Source of the DNA: JAGWRA01 sp963711505
Lineage (GTDB): Bacteria; Acidobacteriota; Vicinamibacteria; Vicinamibacterales; CAVVIG01
Direction of reading: 5' to 3'
Assembly: GCA_963711505.1 (NCBI GenBank)
Contig: CAVQEJ010000001.1
Coordinates: 248,001 to 312,000, forward strand
DNA: 64,000 bases
The first letter of the stretch is position 1; each line of letters begins with the position of its first letter. Shown in pieces: positions 46,735 through 56,213 of the stretch. A program made the position numbers and the translations under genes. The notes beneath the pieces are model-generated. The model saw only the letters and a program-made list of their open reading frames with translations. It was not told the DNA's origin and did not search any database.

Positions 46735-48502
46735 TCAATGCGAATGGTGCCCGTGCCCCGGGTGGAGCGGCGGGGCACTTGCCGGCGGCGTCCGGACGTG
46801 CGTGGCCTGCTCGTAGGCGTACGCGAGGCCGATCAGCCGCGGCTCGCTGAACGCCGGGCCGGAGAAGGCGACGCCGTACGGCGCCGGCTTCGCGTCGAAG
46901 CCGGCCGGGAACGGCGGATTCGGTGCGTTCGGCACGAAGCCGCCCGGCACGATCACGGTCGGATAGCCGGCCCGGGCCGCGATGTTCGCGCCCCGGTTGG
47001 CCGGGAACAGCACCGCGTCGTAATCGTCCGCGGTCCCGGGAATGCCGTCCGGGCCGTTGTAGATCTCGTCGAGCCCGCCGCGCGACAACGCGATGTCGGT
47101 CGCGCGATCGTTCTGGTACCGGATCGTGTCGGCGCTGCCGGGGCTGTCGTCGATCAGCACCGCCGCATCGGCGAGGGCCTGCCCGTACTTCAGCGCCACG
47201 CCGGCGTTCGCGTTGTTGTAGGCGACGATGTCGGCCAGCGAGTGCACCGGTGCGCTCGGCCGCGTGGCGAGGTAGGTGTTCGAGGTCGTGCTTGAATCCG
47301 TACAGCAGCACGGTCGAACAGTTGGTCTGCCCGTAGGCGGTGCAGATCGGGAACGCACTGAGCGCCGCCTGCGTGGAGATCTCGTGCGGGTCGTTGACGT
47401 ACGCGCCCATGCTGCGCATCAGCGCGATCGCGTCGTTCATCACCTGCTGCTGCTCGGTCGACAGACCGTTCCAGTACGGATCGTGCGGCACGGCGATGCG
47501 CGCGCCGTTCAGCGCGTGCGGATCCAGGAACTGCGTGTAGTCGGAGAAACAGTTGCCCGGCGTCAGGCAGGCTGCCGTCGCCGGGTCGTGCGGATCGTAG
47601 CCGGCGATCGCGCCGAGCAGGATCGCCGCGTCGGTCACACTGCGCGCCAGCGGTCCGGCGGTGTCCTGATCCTCGGTGATCGGCACGATCCCGTCGCGGC
47701 TCACCAGGCCGAGCGTCGGCTTGATGCCGACCAGGTCGTTCTGGTTCGCCGGGCTCAGGATCGACCCGGACGTCTCGGTGCCGATGGCGACGGTCACCAG
47801 ATTTGCGGCCACGGCGATGCCGGGACCCGAGCTCGAGCCGCCGGGTGAGAGCGCCGGCCGCCCGTCGTTGAAGGGCCGCCCCTGCGAGTCGAGGGCGGTG
47901 CGCGGATCGGGCCGCGGGTCGGTACGGGTTGAAGCCGTAGCCGCCGAGCGAGCTGTACCCGGCCGGCATGCCGATGGTGAGGAAATTGGCGAACTCGGTC
48001 AGGGTCGCCTTGCCGAGGATCACCGCGCCCGCCTGCCGCAGCTTCTTCGCGATGAACGCGTCGTCGGGCGGCCGCGAGCCGGCCAGCGCCACCGAGCCCG
48101 CCGTCGTCGGCATGTCGGCGGTGTCGACGTTGTCCTTCAGCAGCACGGGGACGCCGTAGAGCGGTCCCCGGTGCCCGTGATGCCCTTTCGCGCGCTGCAC
48201 GTCGAGCCAGTGCGCCGTGGCGACGGCGTACGGGTTCACGTGGATGAACGCGTTCAGGTGCGGGACCGTTGAGGTCGTACGCGGCGATCCGGCTCAGGTA
48301 GCTCTCGGTCAGCTGCTTCGCGTCGAGCCGGTGCGTCGGCGAATGCGTGCTGGATCTCGGGAATGGTCGCCTCGACGACCTGGAACTGGTGCGGGGGACG
48401 GTATCCGGGTCCGTGCGCCGTCGACACGGGAACGGGACGGACGAGGAACAGCGACAACGCGGCGGCAACGGCGACGATCGGCCCGATCGACTGGCGTCTC
48501 AT
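46735..48502 (-). CDS. amidase-signature protein, secreted; four apparent +1 breaks
   Basis: 587 residues after correction. A signal peptide (about 1-35, IGPIVAVAAALSLFLVRPVP) is followed by the amidase-signature fold with Lys in YGVPVLLKDNVDT, cis-Ser in LSPGGSSSGPGIAVA and nucleophile Ser in AIGTETSGSILSP, the full Ser-Ser-Lys triad. Members hydrolyse amides such as small-molecule or glutamyl amides. The sequence is broken at about 48328, 48262, 47922 and 47280. Each is repaired by deleting one duplicated base and gives family sequence across the join (for example DLNGPHLNAFIHVNP). If all four were real it would be a pseudogene. The start at 48502 has a perfect AAGGAGGT site. Confidence 0.82.
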
Positions 48503-48521
48503 GCCTACCTCCTTGCTCATT

Positions 48522-48612
48522 CGGGGCTCTGCCCCGAACCCCGGCTCCCTTCGTTACGCTCGCGATCCGGCTCGCTCCACTCCGGTCGCGGGCCCGCGGT
48601 GCGGGCCGTTAC
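48522..48612. repeat. 90-bp dispersed repeat, copy 3 (reversed)
   Basis: Reverse complement matches copies 1 and 2: GGGGCAGAGCCCC end, GAAGGGAGCCGGGG, GGAGCGAGCC and TAACGGCCCGCAC. It begins about ten bases upstream of the amidase ribosome-binding site. Confidence 0.7.
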
Positions 48613-48957
48613 GTGGAGTGCCCTGCCCCGAGCCTGGCGAAGGGCGGGCGCGTGGTGCGCGTCGCAGGCCGTTGCCCGGCCTGCGACGTGGCGATGACGC
48701 GAAGACGCGCGCGGATCGTTCTTGTGACGGGTGAACCCCGATGATCCGGTGGTCGCAGGCGGCAATCAAGCGGGCGCGGAGGCGATCCGTGCAAGTTACG
48801 GAACCGTCGGCCGCCGGCGAGGCGCGCGGTAGGCACCAGGACGACGGGCGCGACGGACTCGAGCGACCGCGACGATGCACGCTGGTGCGAAGGGTGGCGG
48901 GGCGGGGAGCGGCGAGAAAGCGTGAAGGAAGAAATTACCTGAAGGGCGTGGCGTCGA
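48613..48957. other. 345-bp intergenic region
   Basis: Between mprF and the amidase (both minus). It holds the hairpin at 48661-48687 and no gene I can support. Confidence 0.4.
48661..48687 (-). terminator. hairpin downstream of mprF
   Basis: Perfect 10-bp arms GTCGCAGGCC/GGCCTGCGAC with loop GTTGCCC, some 270 bp after the mprF stop. Confidence 0.4.
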
Positions 48958-51544
48958 TCAGGCGTTCGGCGGTTCCGGCTGGCGCGAACGCCGCGCGGGC
49001 AGCATGATGCGCGCCCAGCCGCCGGCGATGAGCGCGCTCACGTTGGTCATCACGGCGGGCCACTCCCATGCGTTCTGGTACGCGAGGTAGCGCGGCACCC
49101 ACTCCGGATCGAACTTCTGCTTGTAGAAGCGCAGGCCCTGGAAGTTGTACCAGTTCTCGCCGTGCTGGAACAGCAGGCCGGCCAGCCGCTCGCGGGCGTG
49201 CGCGCCCTGCGCCTGGCCGACACTGGCGAGCGGCGCCATGCCGAGGTTGAACCGCTTGTAGCCCTCGGCCTTGCCGTGCAGGAACAGCGAGACGAACAGG
49301 AAGTCCATCATGTTCGACCCGCCGCCGCGATACCGCATCAGGTCGACCGACAGCTCTTCGCGGTGCGGGCCGGGCAGCAGGTTCGCGAAGGCGACGATGC
49401 GCGGCTCGCCGCCGTCCTCGGGCAGCTCCTCGACGAGCGCGCAGGGGAAGCGCCGGAGGTGCGGCCTCGTCGAAGAAGCCGATGGAGAACTGGCGTTCGC
49501 CGGTCCGCTTCGCCTCGAGCCAGGCCTGCGAGACGACGGCCAGTTCTGGCAGCACGGGCGGGATGTCGGACGGCTCCAGGATGCGGAAGCGCAGCCGATC
49601 GCGCTCGGCCCGGCGGAGGATCTGGCGGTACATCTTGCCGGCCGAGCCGTCGAGCGTGACGCGGTCGAGGTGGACGTGCGCCTCCTCGCCGAGCTTGAAG
49701 AAGATGTAGCCGCGGTCGTGCAGCGGCGGAATCCACTCGAGCGAGATCTGATAGAAGACCGGCGTGCGATCGAGCTCGCCGGCGAACGAGAAGAGGGCGT
49801 TCAGGAAATCGCTCCGCTCGCCGGAGGTGCGCACGGCGGGATCGGCGAACACCGCGAGGTACGGCCCGGCCGTCCGGTACAGGCAGACGCCGCGCTCATC
49901 GTCGAAGAACGCTGCCTTGTCGCCGTTGGCCACCATCAGGAACGACGTGTCGTGGCCGATGCGCGCGTGCAAGCGCGAGCGCCCGATCGACGTCCGGCTC
50001 GTTGAGCCGCGTGAAGCGCACCGGGACGCGCATCAGCACGTACAGGCCGCCGATGGCGACGACCAGCGCCATCGTGCCGGCGGACCGGAGGTAGCGGGCG
50101 CGCTCGAACTGGTAGCCGAACTCCGTCAGCCGCGACAGCGCGCCCGGGGTCAGGCGGAACGAAAAGGCGCCGAATACCAGGAACACGACCAGCGCGAACG
50201 CCGCCATGGCCAGGTCGCGCGGCTCGAGCCAGCTGCCGCGGCTCTCGCGATCGAACAGCGGCGACTGCGACCAGGCGGCGAGCGCGACGCCGCCGATGAG
50301 CGCCGCTTCCTCCCAGTCGAGCCCCTTCAGGATCGCGGAGACGGCCGCGAGCCCCAGGATGGTGATGGTCGCGACCAGTGCCGTGCGATAGCCGCGGTTG
50401 AGCCCGCGCGCCAGCACGAGCAGCAGCAGGCCGGTGAGCGCGGCGGTGATCGTGCTCGCCTCGACGAGCGGCAGCGGAATCGCCTGCCGTGCCAGCAGCA
50501 GCCGGGCGTGCAGCGCCGGTGAGGCCGTGCTCAGCAGCATCAGCACGCCGCCGGCGCCGACCAGGCCGGCCACGATCCGCCGCGCCAGCTCGATGCGGCG
50601 CGACGCGCGTCGCGTCGCCCACGACAGCAGCAGCAGCGACGCCGCGGCCCAGGGAATGACGTAATAGATGGCGCGGTACGCCACGAGGCCCGCGGTCGCC
50701 ACGCTGACCGGCAGGGGCAGGTGGGCGATCCAGAAGGCGTCGGCGCTGCCGAAGCCGCCCGGCACGAGGCTGGCCAGTCCGATCACCTGCCCGAGGAAGA
50801 ACGAGCGGATGGTGTCGACGACGGGCACCAGATGGCCGGTCGCCCGCAGGCAGGCGACATAGGCCAGTCCCGCGAGCAGCCAGTCGAGCCAGCCGATCGC
50901 GCCCAGCGCCAGCGCCCCGCGCCAGCCGGTCTTGATGCCGCCGTAGCGCTCGATCCGCTCGACGATGCGGCGGCCGACGTAGATGCCGGCGAATGCCAGC
51001 ACGAAGGCGAGGACGGCGGTGAGGGCGGTGCCCACCTCGTGCAGCCCGGTGGGCACGAGAAGGGCGGCGGCCGTCCAGCCGACCAGTCCCGACACGAAGG
51101 CGATGGTGATCGACAGGACGCCGGTCTCGAGGTCGGCCAGCCGGTCGATGGCGGGGCGGTACAGCCAGAAGCGGATGGCGGGACCGGCGAATGGCCCGAG
51201 CGTGAGGAAGTTGCTCCAGGCGAACGCCACGGCGCCGTAGCGCCAGCGTTCGAGGGCGCTCGACCGCGTGCTCTCGAACGCGCTGACGTCGTACAGCCCC
51301 ATGACGGCCGACGTTCAGGGCGGTGACGGCGGCGGCGACGGCCAGCCAGGCGCCGTTCATGCCGTGCAGCGCGACCCGGACGTCGCGCCAGTGGACCTGG
51401 TGGAGCGTCTCCCACGTGAGCGGCGATCACCAGGCCGACGACGACGATGGGAATGACGCGGCCGGCATGGCCAATCAGCCAGACTCCGAGCGTCTTGGCG
51501 CGCGAGCCCCGGCTGCGCGGACGCGTGTCGGCGTGATCGGTCAT
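48958..51544 (-). CDS. mprF: phosphatidylglycerol lysyltransferase MprF/LpiA; four apparent +1 breaks
   Basis: 860 residues after correction. The N-terminal multi-helix flippase/TM domain (about 1-520) has WSNFLTLGPFAGPAIRFWLY and LASLVPGGFGSADAFWIAHL, MprF hallmarks. The C-terminal GNAT-like synthase domain (about 545-860) has HDTSFLMVANGDKAAFFD, DLMRYRGGGSNMMDFLFVSL and FNLGMAPLASVG. It transfers an amino acid, typically lysine, from charged tRNA to phosphatidylglycerol and flips it, lowering surface negative charge against cationic peptides. Breaks at about 51411, 51308, 49971 and 49463 are each repaired by removing a duplicated base. ATGA overlap with acvB upstream shows coupling. The aminoacyl specificity cannot be read. 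Confidence 0.87.
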
Positions 51545-53061
51545 TGCGGAGAGAGACGGGCGGCCCCGCCGGTCCGTTCCCGCATGAACTGCAGGATCGT
51601 CTGCGTCAGCCCGTCGTAGTCGTCACCGAAGTGATGGCCGCCCGGCAGGTGGACGACGCGCACGCCGGGGGCACGTTCGATCGCCGTGCAGCCGCTGTCG
51701 TCTTCCTGCTCGCCGGCGAGGCAGAGCGCCGGCACGCCGCCCTCACGGACCGCGGAGGCGACCATCGTCTCCGGATCGGTCTTCGGTTCGCGCACCCAGT
51801 CGAGCGGATTGATCTCGTAGCTGGCGCTCAGGCCCGGCGCGAGCAGCACGAGTCCGGCCAGCCGCCGGCGTTCGTCCGCGCTCCAGCGGCGCAGGCTCAC
51901 CGGCACCACCTCGGCGCCGAACGAATAGCCACCGGCGAAGATCGGCTTGCCCTCCGACCCGAGCACGTCGACGAGACGATTCAGCAGGTCGGCCACCTGC
52001 GCGGGTGTCTTCTTCTCCCAGAAGTAGCGGAGTGAGCTCAGGCCGACCACGCCGACGTCGTGCGTCGCGAGCCGGCTGGACACGTTGTCGTCGATCGACG
52101 CCCAGCCGCCGTCGCCCGAGACGAAGATCATGAACGCCTGCGGCTCCGCCGGCATGCGGTACTCGAAGCCGAGGCCGAAGGCGTTCAGTGAGGCCTCGAG
52201 GGCGCCGACGGCCGGCGCCGGCGGGCTGGCGGGCTCGGGCTTGCGCTCGGCCTCGGCCCACAGCGTGTCGACCGTCCGATCGAGCGGCTCGGCCCAGCGG
52301 TCCTCGCGCGCGAAGCCGTGACCCGTGCCGGCGATGGTCACGAGGTGCGCGCGCGGCATGCCCGCGACGAAGCGGGCGACAACGGCCGGCGGCGTCACCT
52401 GGTCCTGCGCGCCCTGCAGGATGTACCAGTCCTTTGGCAGCGCATGCGCCGGGGGCAGGCTGTTCTCACGACGCTGCGCATTGTACCGCGGCACCCACGG
52501 CCCTCGATGGCAGACGCCGCGCGCCACCGACAGCGTCGGCGAGAACCCGAGGCTGATCGCGCCGGCGAACGTCGTTTCGGGCGCCGGCGCGAGCGCGGCG
52601 TAGACGGCCGAGGCGCCCGACGAATAGCCGAGCAGGAGCGGCGGCGTGTATTCCGGCAGACCCAGCAGCCGCTGAGCCTGGTGCGACAGCAGCTCGAGAT
52701 CGGCGGCGACGTACCAGCAGCTCTTCCGGCGCGCGGCCGCGCGGGCCAGCGCCGGATACGACACGCCGATGACGATCGCGTGGGGCGCGAGGTGCTCGGC
52801 GATGCGGGCGACCCGCGGCTCCCAGCCGCCGTCGCCGCTGACGAACAGCACGACGTGCGACGTCGGCTCGCGCGGCACGTAGACGGATGACGGACCGACC
52901 AGCGGCAGCCGGAGCTGCTTCATCGTCCACGGCCGCGCGGGGCGCGGTGCGGGGGCTGCGGACAGCGCGCCGCCGGCGGCGGCGAGAAGGACCGCGAAGG
53001 CGATCCGGCGGCCGATCGCGAATGTTGACGTGGTGCGGGTCATGGTCTTCAGCGTCTTCAC
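51541..53061 (-). CDS. acvB: AcvB/VirJ-family periplasmic hydrolase
   Basis: 506 residues. A signal peptide is followed by two homologous alpha/beta-hydrolase halves, each starting with FVSGDGGW (LFVSGDGGWEPRVARIAEHL and IFVSGDGGWASIDDNVSSRL). Nucleophile serines lie in LLGYSSGASAVYAAL and FAGGYSFGAEVVPVSL. Catalytic-His candidates are in AGTGHGFA and PGGHHFGDD. This is the AcvB layout; the Agrobacterium homologue hydrolyses lysyl-phosphatidylglycerol and is co-transcribed with its synthase, the same order as here (acvB, then mprF, ATGA overlap). Start 53061 is GTG; an ATG at 53043 (MTRTTSTFAIG) is equally possible. Frame intact. Confidence 0.85.
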   Translation of the reverse strand: MKTLKTMTRTTSTFAIGRRIAFAVLLAAAGGALSAAPAPRPARPWTMKQLRLPLVGPSSVYVPREPTSHVVLFVSGDGGWEPRVARIAEHLAPHAIVIGVSYPALARAAARRKSCWYVAADLELLSHQAQRLLGLPEYTPPLLLGYSSGASAVYAALAPAPETTFAGAISLGFSPTLSVARGVCHRGPWVPRYNAQRRENSLPPAHALPKDWYILQGAQDQVTPPAVVARFVAGMPRAHLVTIAGTGHGFAREDRWAEPLDRTVDTLWAEAERKPEPASPPAPAVGALEASLNAFGLGFEYRMPAEPQAFMIFVSGDGGWASIDDNVSSRLATHDVGVVGLSSLRYFWEKKTPAQVADLLNRLVDVLGSEGKPIFAGGYSFGAEVVPVSLRRWSADERRRLAGLVLLAPGLSASYEINPLDWVREPKTDPETMVASAVREGGVPALCLAGEQEDDSGCTAIERAPGVRVVHLPGGHHFGDDYDGLTQTILQFMRERTGGAARLSPQ

Positions 53062-53094
53062 GGTCTTCGAGAGAGCCTGCCCGGCCGGTACGTC

Positions 53095-53574
53095 TCAGAC
53101 CCGCACGAAGTGGCGCGCCTCGGCGTCATAGTCGAACAGCTCGGCGTAGCGACCCCACTCCACGGCGGTGTCGAGCTGGTGCTCGGCCGACTTCCGCGAG
53201 TACTTGCGGGGAACGGCCGCCAGAATCGTCTCGCGCGGCACCTGGCCGGTGTCGCTGGCGTCGAGCGCCCGGATGATCGTCTGCAGGAGCGGGACCCGTC
53301 CGGCGGCGCGCCGGAAGATCGCCTTCCGCTCCTTCTCCTCGACCTCGGCGATCCGGATGCCATCCCCGGTGAGGTCGTACTCGCCGTCTTCCACCGTGGC
53401 GAGCCCGAGCAGTTCGGCCGCGTCGACCAGGGGCACCAGGTCGTCCAGCTCGAGGTGCAGGGCCTGTGCCAGCCGCGCCACGTCGTCGGAGCCCGGGGTC
53501 TCCCGCATGGTCTCGATGAGTCCCATCAGGCGGCCAATCGTCGCGGGCGGCAACGGCTTGCTACTGGGGTCCAT
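53095..53574 (-). CDS. AAA-associated domain protein (ABC-transporter accessory)
   Basis: 159 residues matching the domain normally fused to the C-terminus of nitrate/sulfonate-type ABC ATPases: TIGRLMGLIETMRETPGSDD, VARLAQALHLELDDLVPLVD, then a winged-helix-like region (FRRAAGRVPLLQTIIRALDA, EHQLDTAVEWGRYAELFDYD). Here it is a separate gene, eight bases after the ATPase stop. It probably senses substrate or ATPase state. Start ATG 53574. Confidence 0.82.
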   Translation of the reverse strand: MDPSSKPLPPATIGRLMGLIETMRETPGSDDVARLAQALHLELDDLVPLVDAAELLGLATVEDGEYDLTGDGIRIAEVEEKERKAIFRRAAGRVPLLQTIIRALDASDTGQVPRETILAAVPRKYSRKSAEHQLDTAVEWGRYAELFDYDAEARHFVRV

Positions 53575-53582
53575 GAGTGCTC

Positions 53583-54351
53583 CTACACCATCACAGCATA
53601 CAGTTCGTCGACGATTTCCCGGACCTCGGGCGCTGCCGGCCGCCTCGGGCGGGCGGCCGCGACGACGAACTCGGCGGCCACCGAGCCGGGATCGGCGCGC
53701 ATGGCGACGACCCGATCGGCCATGTAGACCGCTTCCTCGATGGAATGGGTGACCAGCAGGATCGTCTTCGTCGGGATGTCGGGCGACCGCCAGAGATCGA
53801 GCACCTGATCGCGGAGCGTCTTGGCCGTGAGGACGTCGAGGGCCGAGAACGGCTCGTCCATCAGCAGGATGCGAGGCTCCTGGCACAGCGCGCGGGCGAG
53901 ACCGACGCGCTGCTTCATGCCGCCCGACAGCTCCTTCGGGAACGCGCGGCCGTGCCCCTTCAGGCCGACGAGATCGAGATAGTGCTCGGCGCGGCGCAGG
54001 CGGTCGGGCAGGGGCACGTCGCGCGCCTCGAGCGGCAGGGCGACGTTCTCGGCCGCCCGCAGCCAGGGCAGCAGCGCGAAGCTCTGGAACACCATCGCGG
54101 TCGCCGGGTTCAGCCCGTCGACCGGCCGGCCCTCGCACAGCACCTGCCCGGACGAGGGGGCGATCAGGCCGGCGATGATCCGGAGCAGCGTCGACTTGCC
54201 GCAGCCCGACGGTCCGATGAGCGCCACGAACTCGCGCTCCCGGATCTGCAGGTTCACGTCCTGGAGCACGGTGGCGGTGTCGTACCGCTTCGTGACGCCG
54301 CGGACCTCGACGAGCGGCGGCCCGCCGGCGGGCGGGACGTCAGGTACTCAA
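53583..54351 (-). CDS. ABC transporter ATPase, NitT/TauT type; apparent +1 at the 5' end
   Basis: 255 residues if started at TTG 54351 with one base removed at 54343-54344 (MSTDVPPAGGPPLVEVRGVT). As written, the frame opens after a TGA at 54348 with no normal start before a GTG at 54269, which would cut off the first conserved strand. Walker A GPSGCGKSTLLR, Q-loop VFQSFALLPW, signature LSGGMKQRVGLARAL, Walker B RILLMDEPFSALD and H-loop LVTHSIEEAVYMAD are all present. The corrected permease stop (TGA) overlaps this start, a normal coupling arrangement. Confidence 0.85.
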
Positions 54352-56042
54352 GACGGAACCTCACCGCGGCGACTTCGTACAGCCGACGCCAGACGAGACG
54401 ATTGAACGCGGTGACCACCACTACCATGCTCAGGATCGAGAGGACGATCATCTGCAGGTTGCCGTCGACGTAGGTGAAGCGATCGAGCAGCGATCCGATG
54501 CCCGGCGTCGAGTAGACGTGGCCGTTCGCGCTCACCCATTCCGCGATGATGAGCGCGTTCCAGCCGCCGCCCCACGCGGTGATGCTGCCGGTGATGAGGC
54601 TCGGCATCGCGACCGGCAGGAAGAAGCGCCGGAGGTACAGCCAGCCGCCGACGTTCGAGGCGGCCGCCAGCTCGCGGAGATCCTCCGGCATCGCCTGCGC
54701 TCCGGCGACCAGGTTCATGAGGAGGTACCACTGCATGCCGGTGAGGATCAGCACGACCGCCGCGACGTTCATCCCGAGGTGCAGCCAGAGGATGGCCGCG
54801 ACGACCAGCGGGAAGAAGGCCGTGGCCGGCATGCTGGCCGCCACCTCCACGACCGGCAGGACGCGGGCCGCGCGCCGCGGCGAGCGGCTCAGCCAGTAGG
54901 CGAGCGGAATCGTCCAGGCCAGGCTGATCGCGTAGGCGGCGGCGAGGCGCAGGAAGCTGTAGAGCAGCGCGCGCGGGATTTCGGCGGCTTCGGGCGGCAG
55001 CGGACGGATGAGCGTCATCGCCGTCCGCACGCCGCCGTACCCGACGCCGACGGTCGCGGCCAGCGCCAGCGCGCCGAGCACGAATCGCGTCGCCGGCAGC
55101 GTGAAGATGAACGAGAAGGCCGCCGCCACGACACCGGCGACGCGGGCCGTCCGGTTGGCCGTGCGGTGCCAGGCGCGGCGGAGCAGCGGGGCGTGGCCGA
55201 TGAGCGAGACCGCCGCCGGCGTCGAGACCGCCTCGGTGCGCGTCGCGAACTCGTAGCGGAACCGCCGGCCCCAGAACTCGAGCGGACTCCAGACGAAGAC
55301 GTGCAGCAGCACGATCACCGCGGCCAGCGTGCCGATGCCCGCCGCCGCCAGCCCCCAGTCGCCCCGTTCGATGGCCGTGCCGATGTAGCTGCCGAGGCCG
55401 GGCAGCGTGTAGCTCTGCGGACCCACGGTGATGACTTCGCTCGCAATCAGGAAGTACCAGCCCGCGGCCCACGACATCATGCTGTTGTAGATGAGGCGTG
55501 GCACGCAGGCCGGCAGCAGCAGCCGGCGCCAGCGCACCAGGCCCGATGCACCGCTGGCGCGCACCGCGGTCGTCAGATCCTCGGGAATCGTCGTCAGCGA
55601 CTCGTAGACGCTGAAGGCCAGGTTCCAGGCCTGGCTGGTGAAGATCAGGAAGACCGCCGCCGCTTCCACGCCCAGTATCGATCCGTGGAACAGCCGGATG
55701 AACAGGAAGACGGCCGCGGGGAAGAAGCCGAGGATCGGCACCGACTGCAGGATGTCGAGGCACGGCATGATGAAGCGTCGTGCCCGTGTCGACGTGGCCG
55801 CCCAGGTACCCGACGACGAGCGAGAAGCCGAGCGACAGGGCGTACGCCGCCAGCATCCGCGCGAACGATCGGATGGCGTACCACGGCAGCCGCGACGGCG
55901 CCAGCGTGAAGACCGACTGCTCGCGGGGCAGAATGGCGGGCCGGTCGAGGAACAGCACGAGTACGAGGAGCGCGAGAAGGAGGATCGCGGCCAGGTCGAG
56001 CGGGCTGGCGCGACGGGCCTGGGTCGGGGACCAGAAGGTCAT
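54340..56042 (-). CDS. duplicated ABC permease, anion (nitrate/sulfonate) type; apparent +1 break
   Basis: 566 residues after correction: two BPD_transp_1 permease halves fused, each with the EAA-type loop (YESLTTIPEDLTTAVRASGA and GAQAMPEDLRELAAASNVGG). About 12 membrane helices. This is the duplicated-permease layout of anion transporters. One A removed at 55773-55774 joins the first and second frames (DTGTTLIMPCLDILQSVPIL). A second single-base change at 54343 makes the stop. No periplasmic binding protein lies nearby. It is first in the minus-strand block down to mprF. Start ATG 56042. Confidence 0.83.
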
Positions 56043-56213
56043 GCCGTATGGCGGAAGTGCGGAGCGATGGTGGCCGGCCGCAACCCGGCCGCACTCCTTC
56101 TGTACTTCAAGCGGGGCCGCCCGGTCCACCGGGAGCCACGGCTGAGCCGGCCAGCCGGCCGGACCCGTGCAGAATTTCGGCGTCGGAAACCGTCATTTGA
56201 CTAGAATCTTGCC

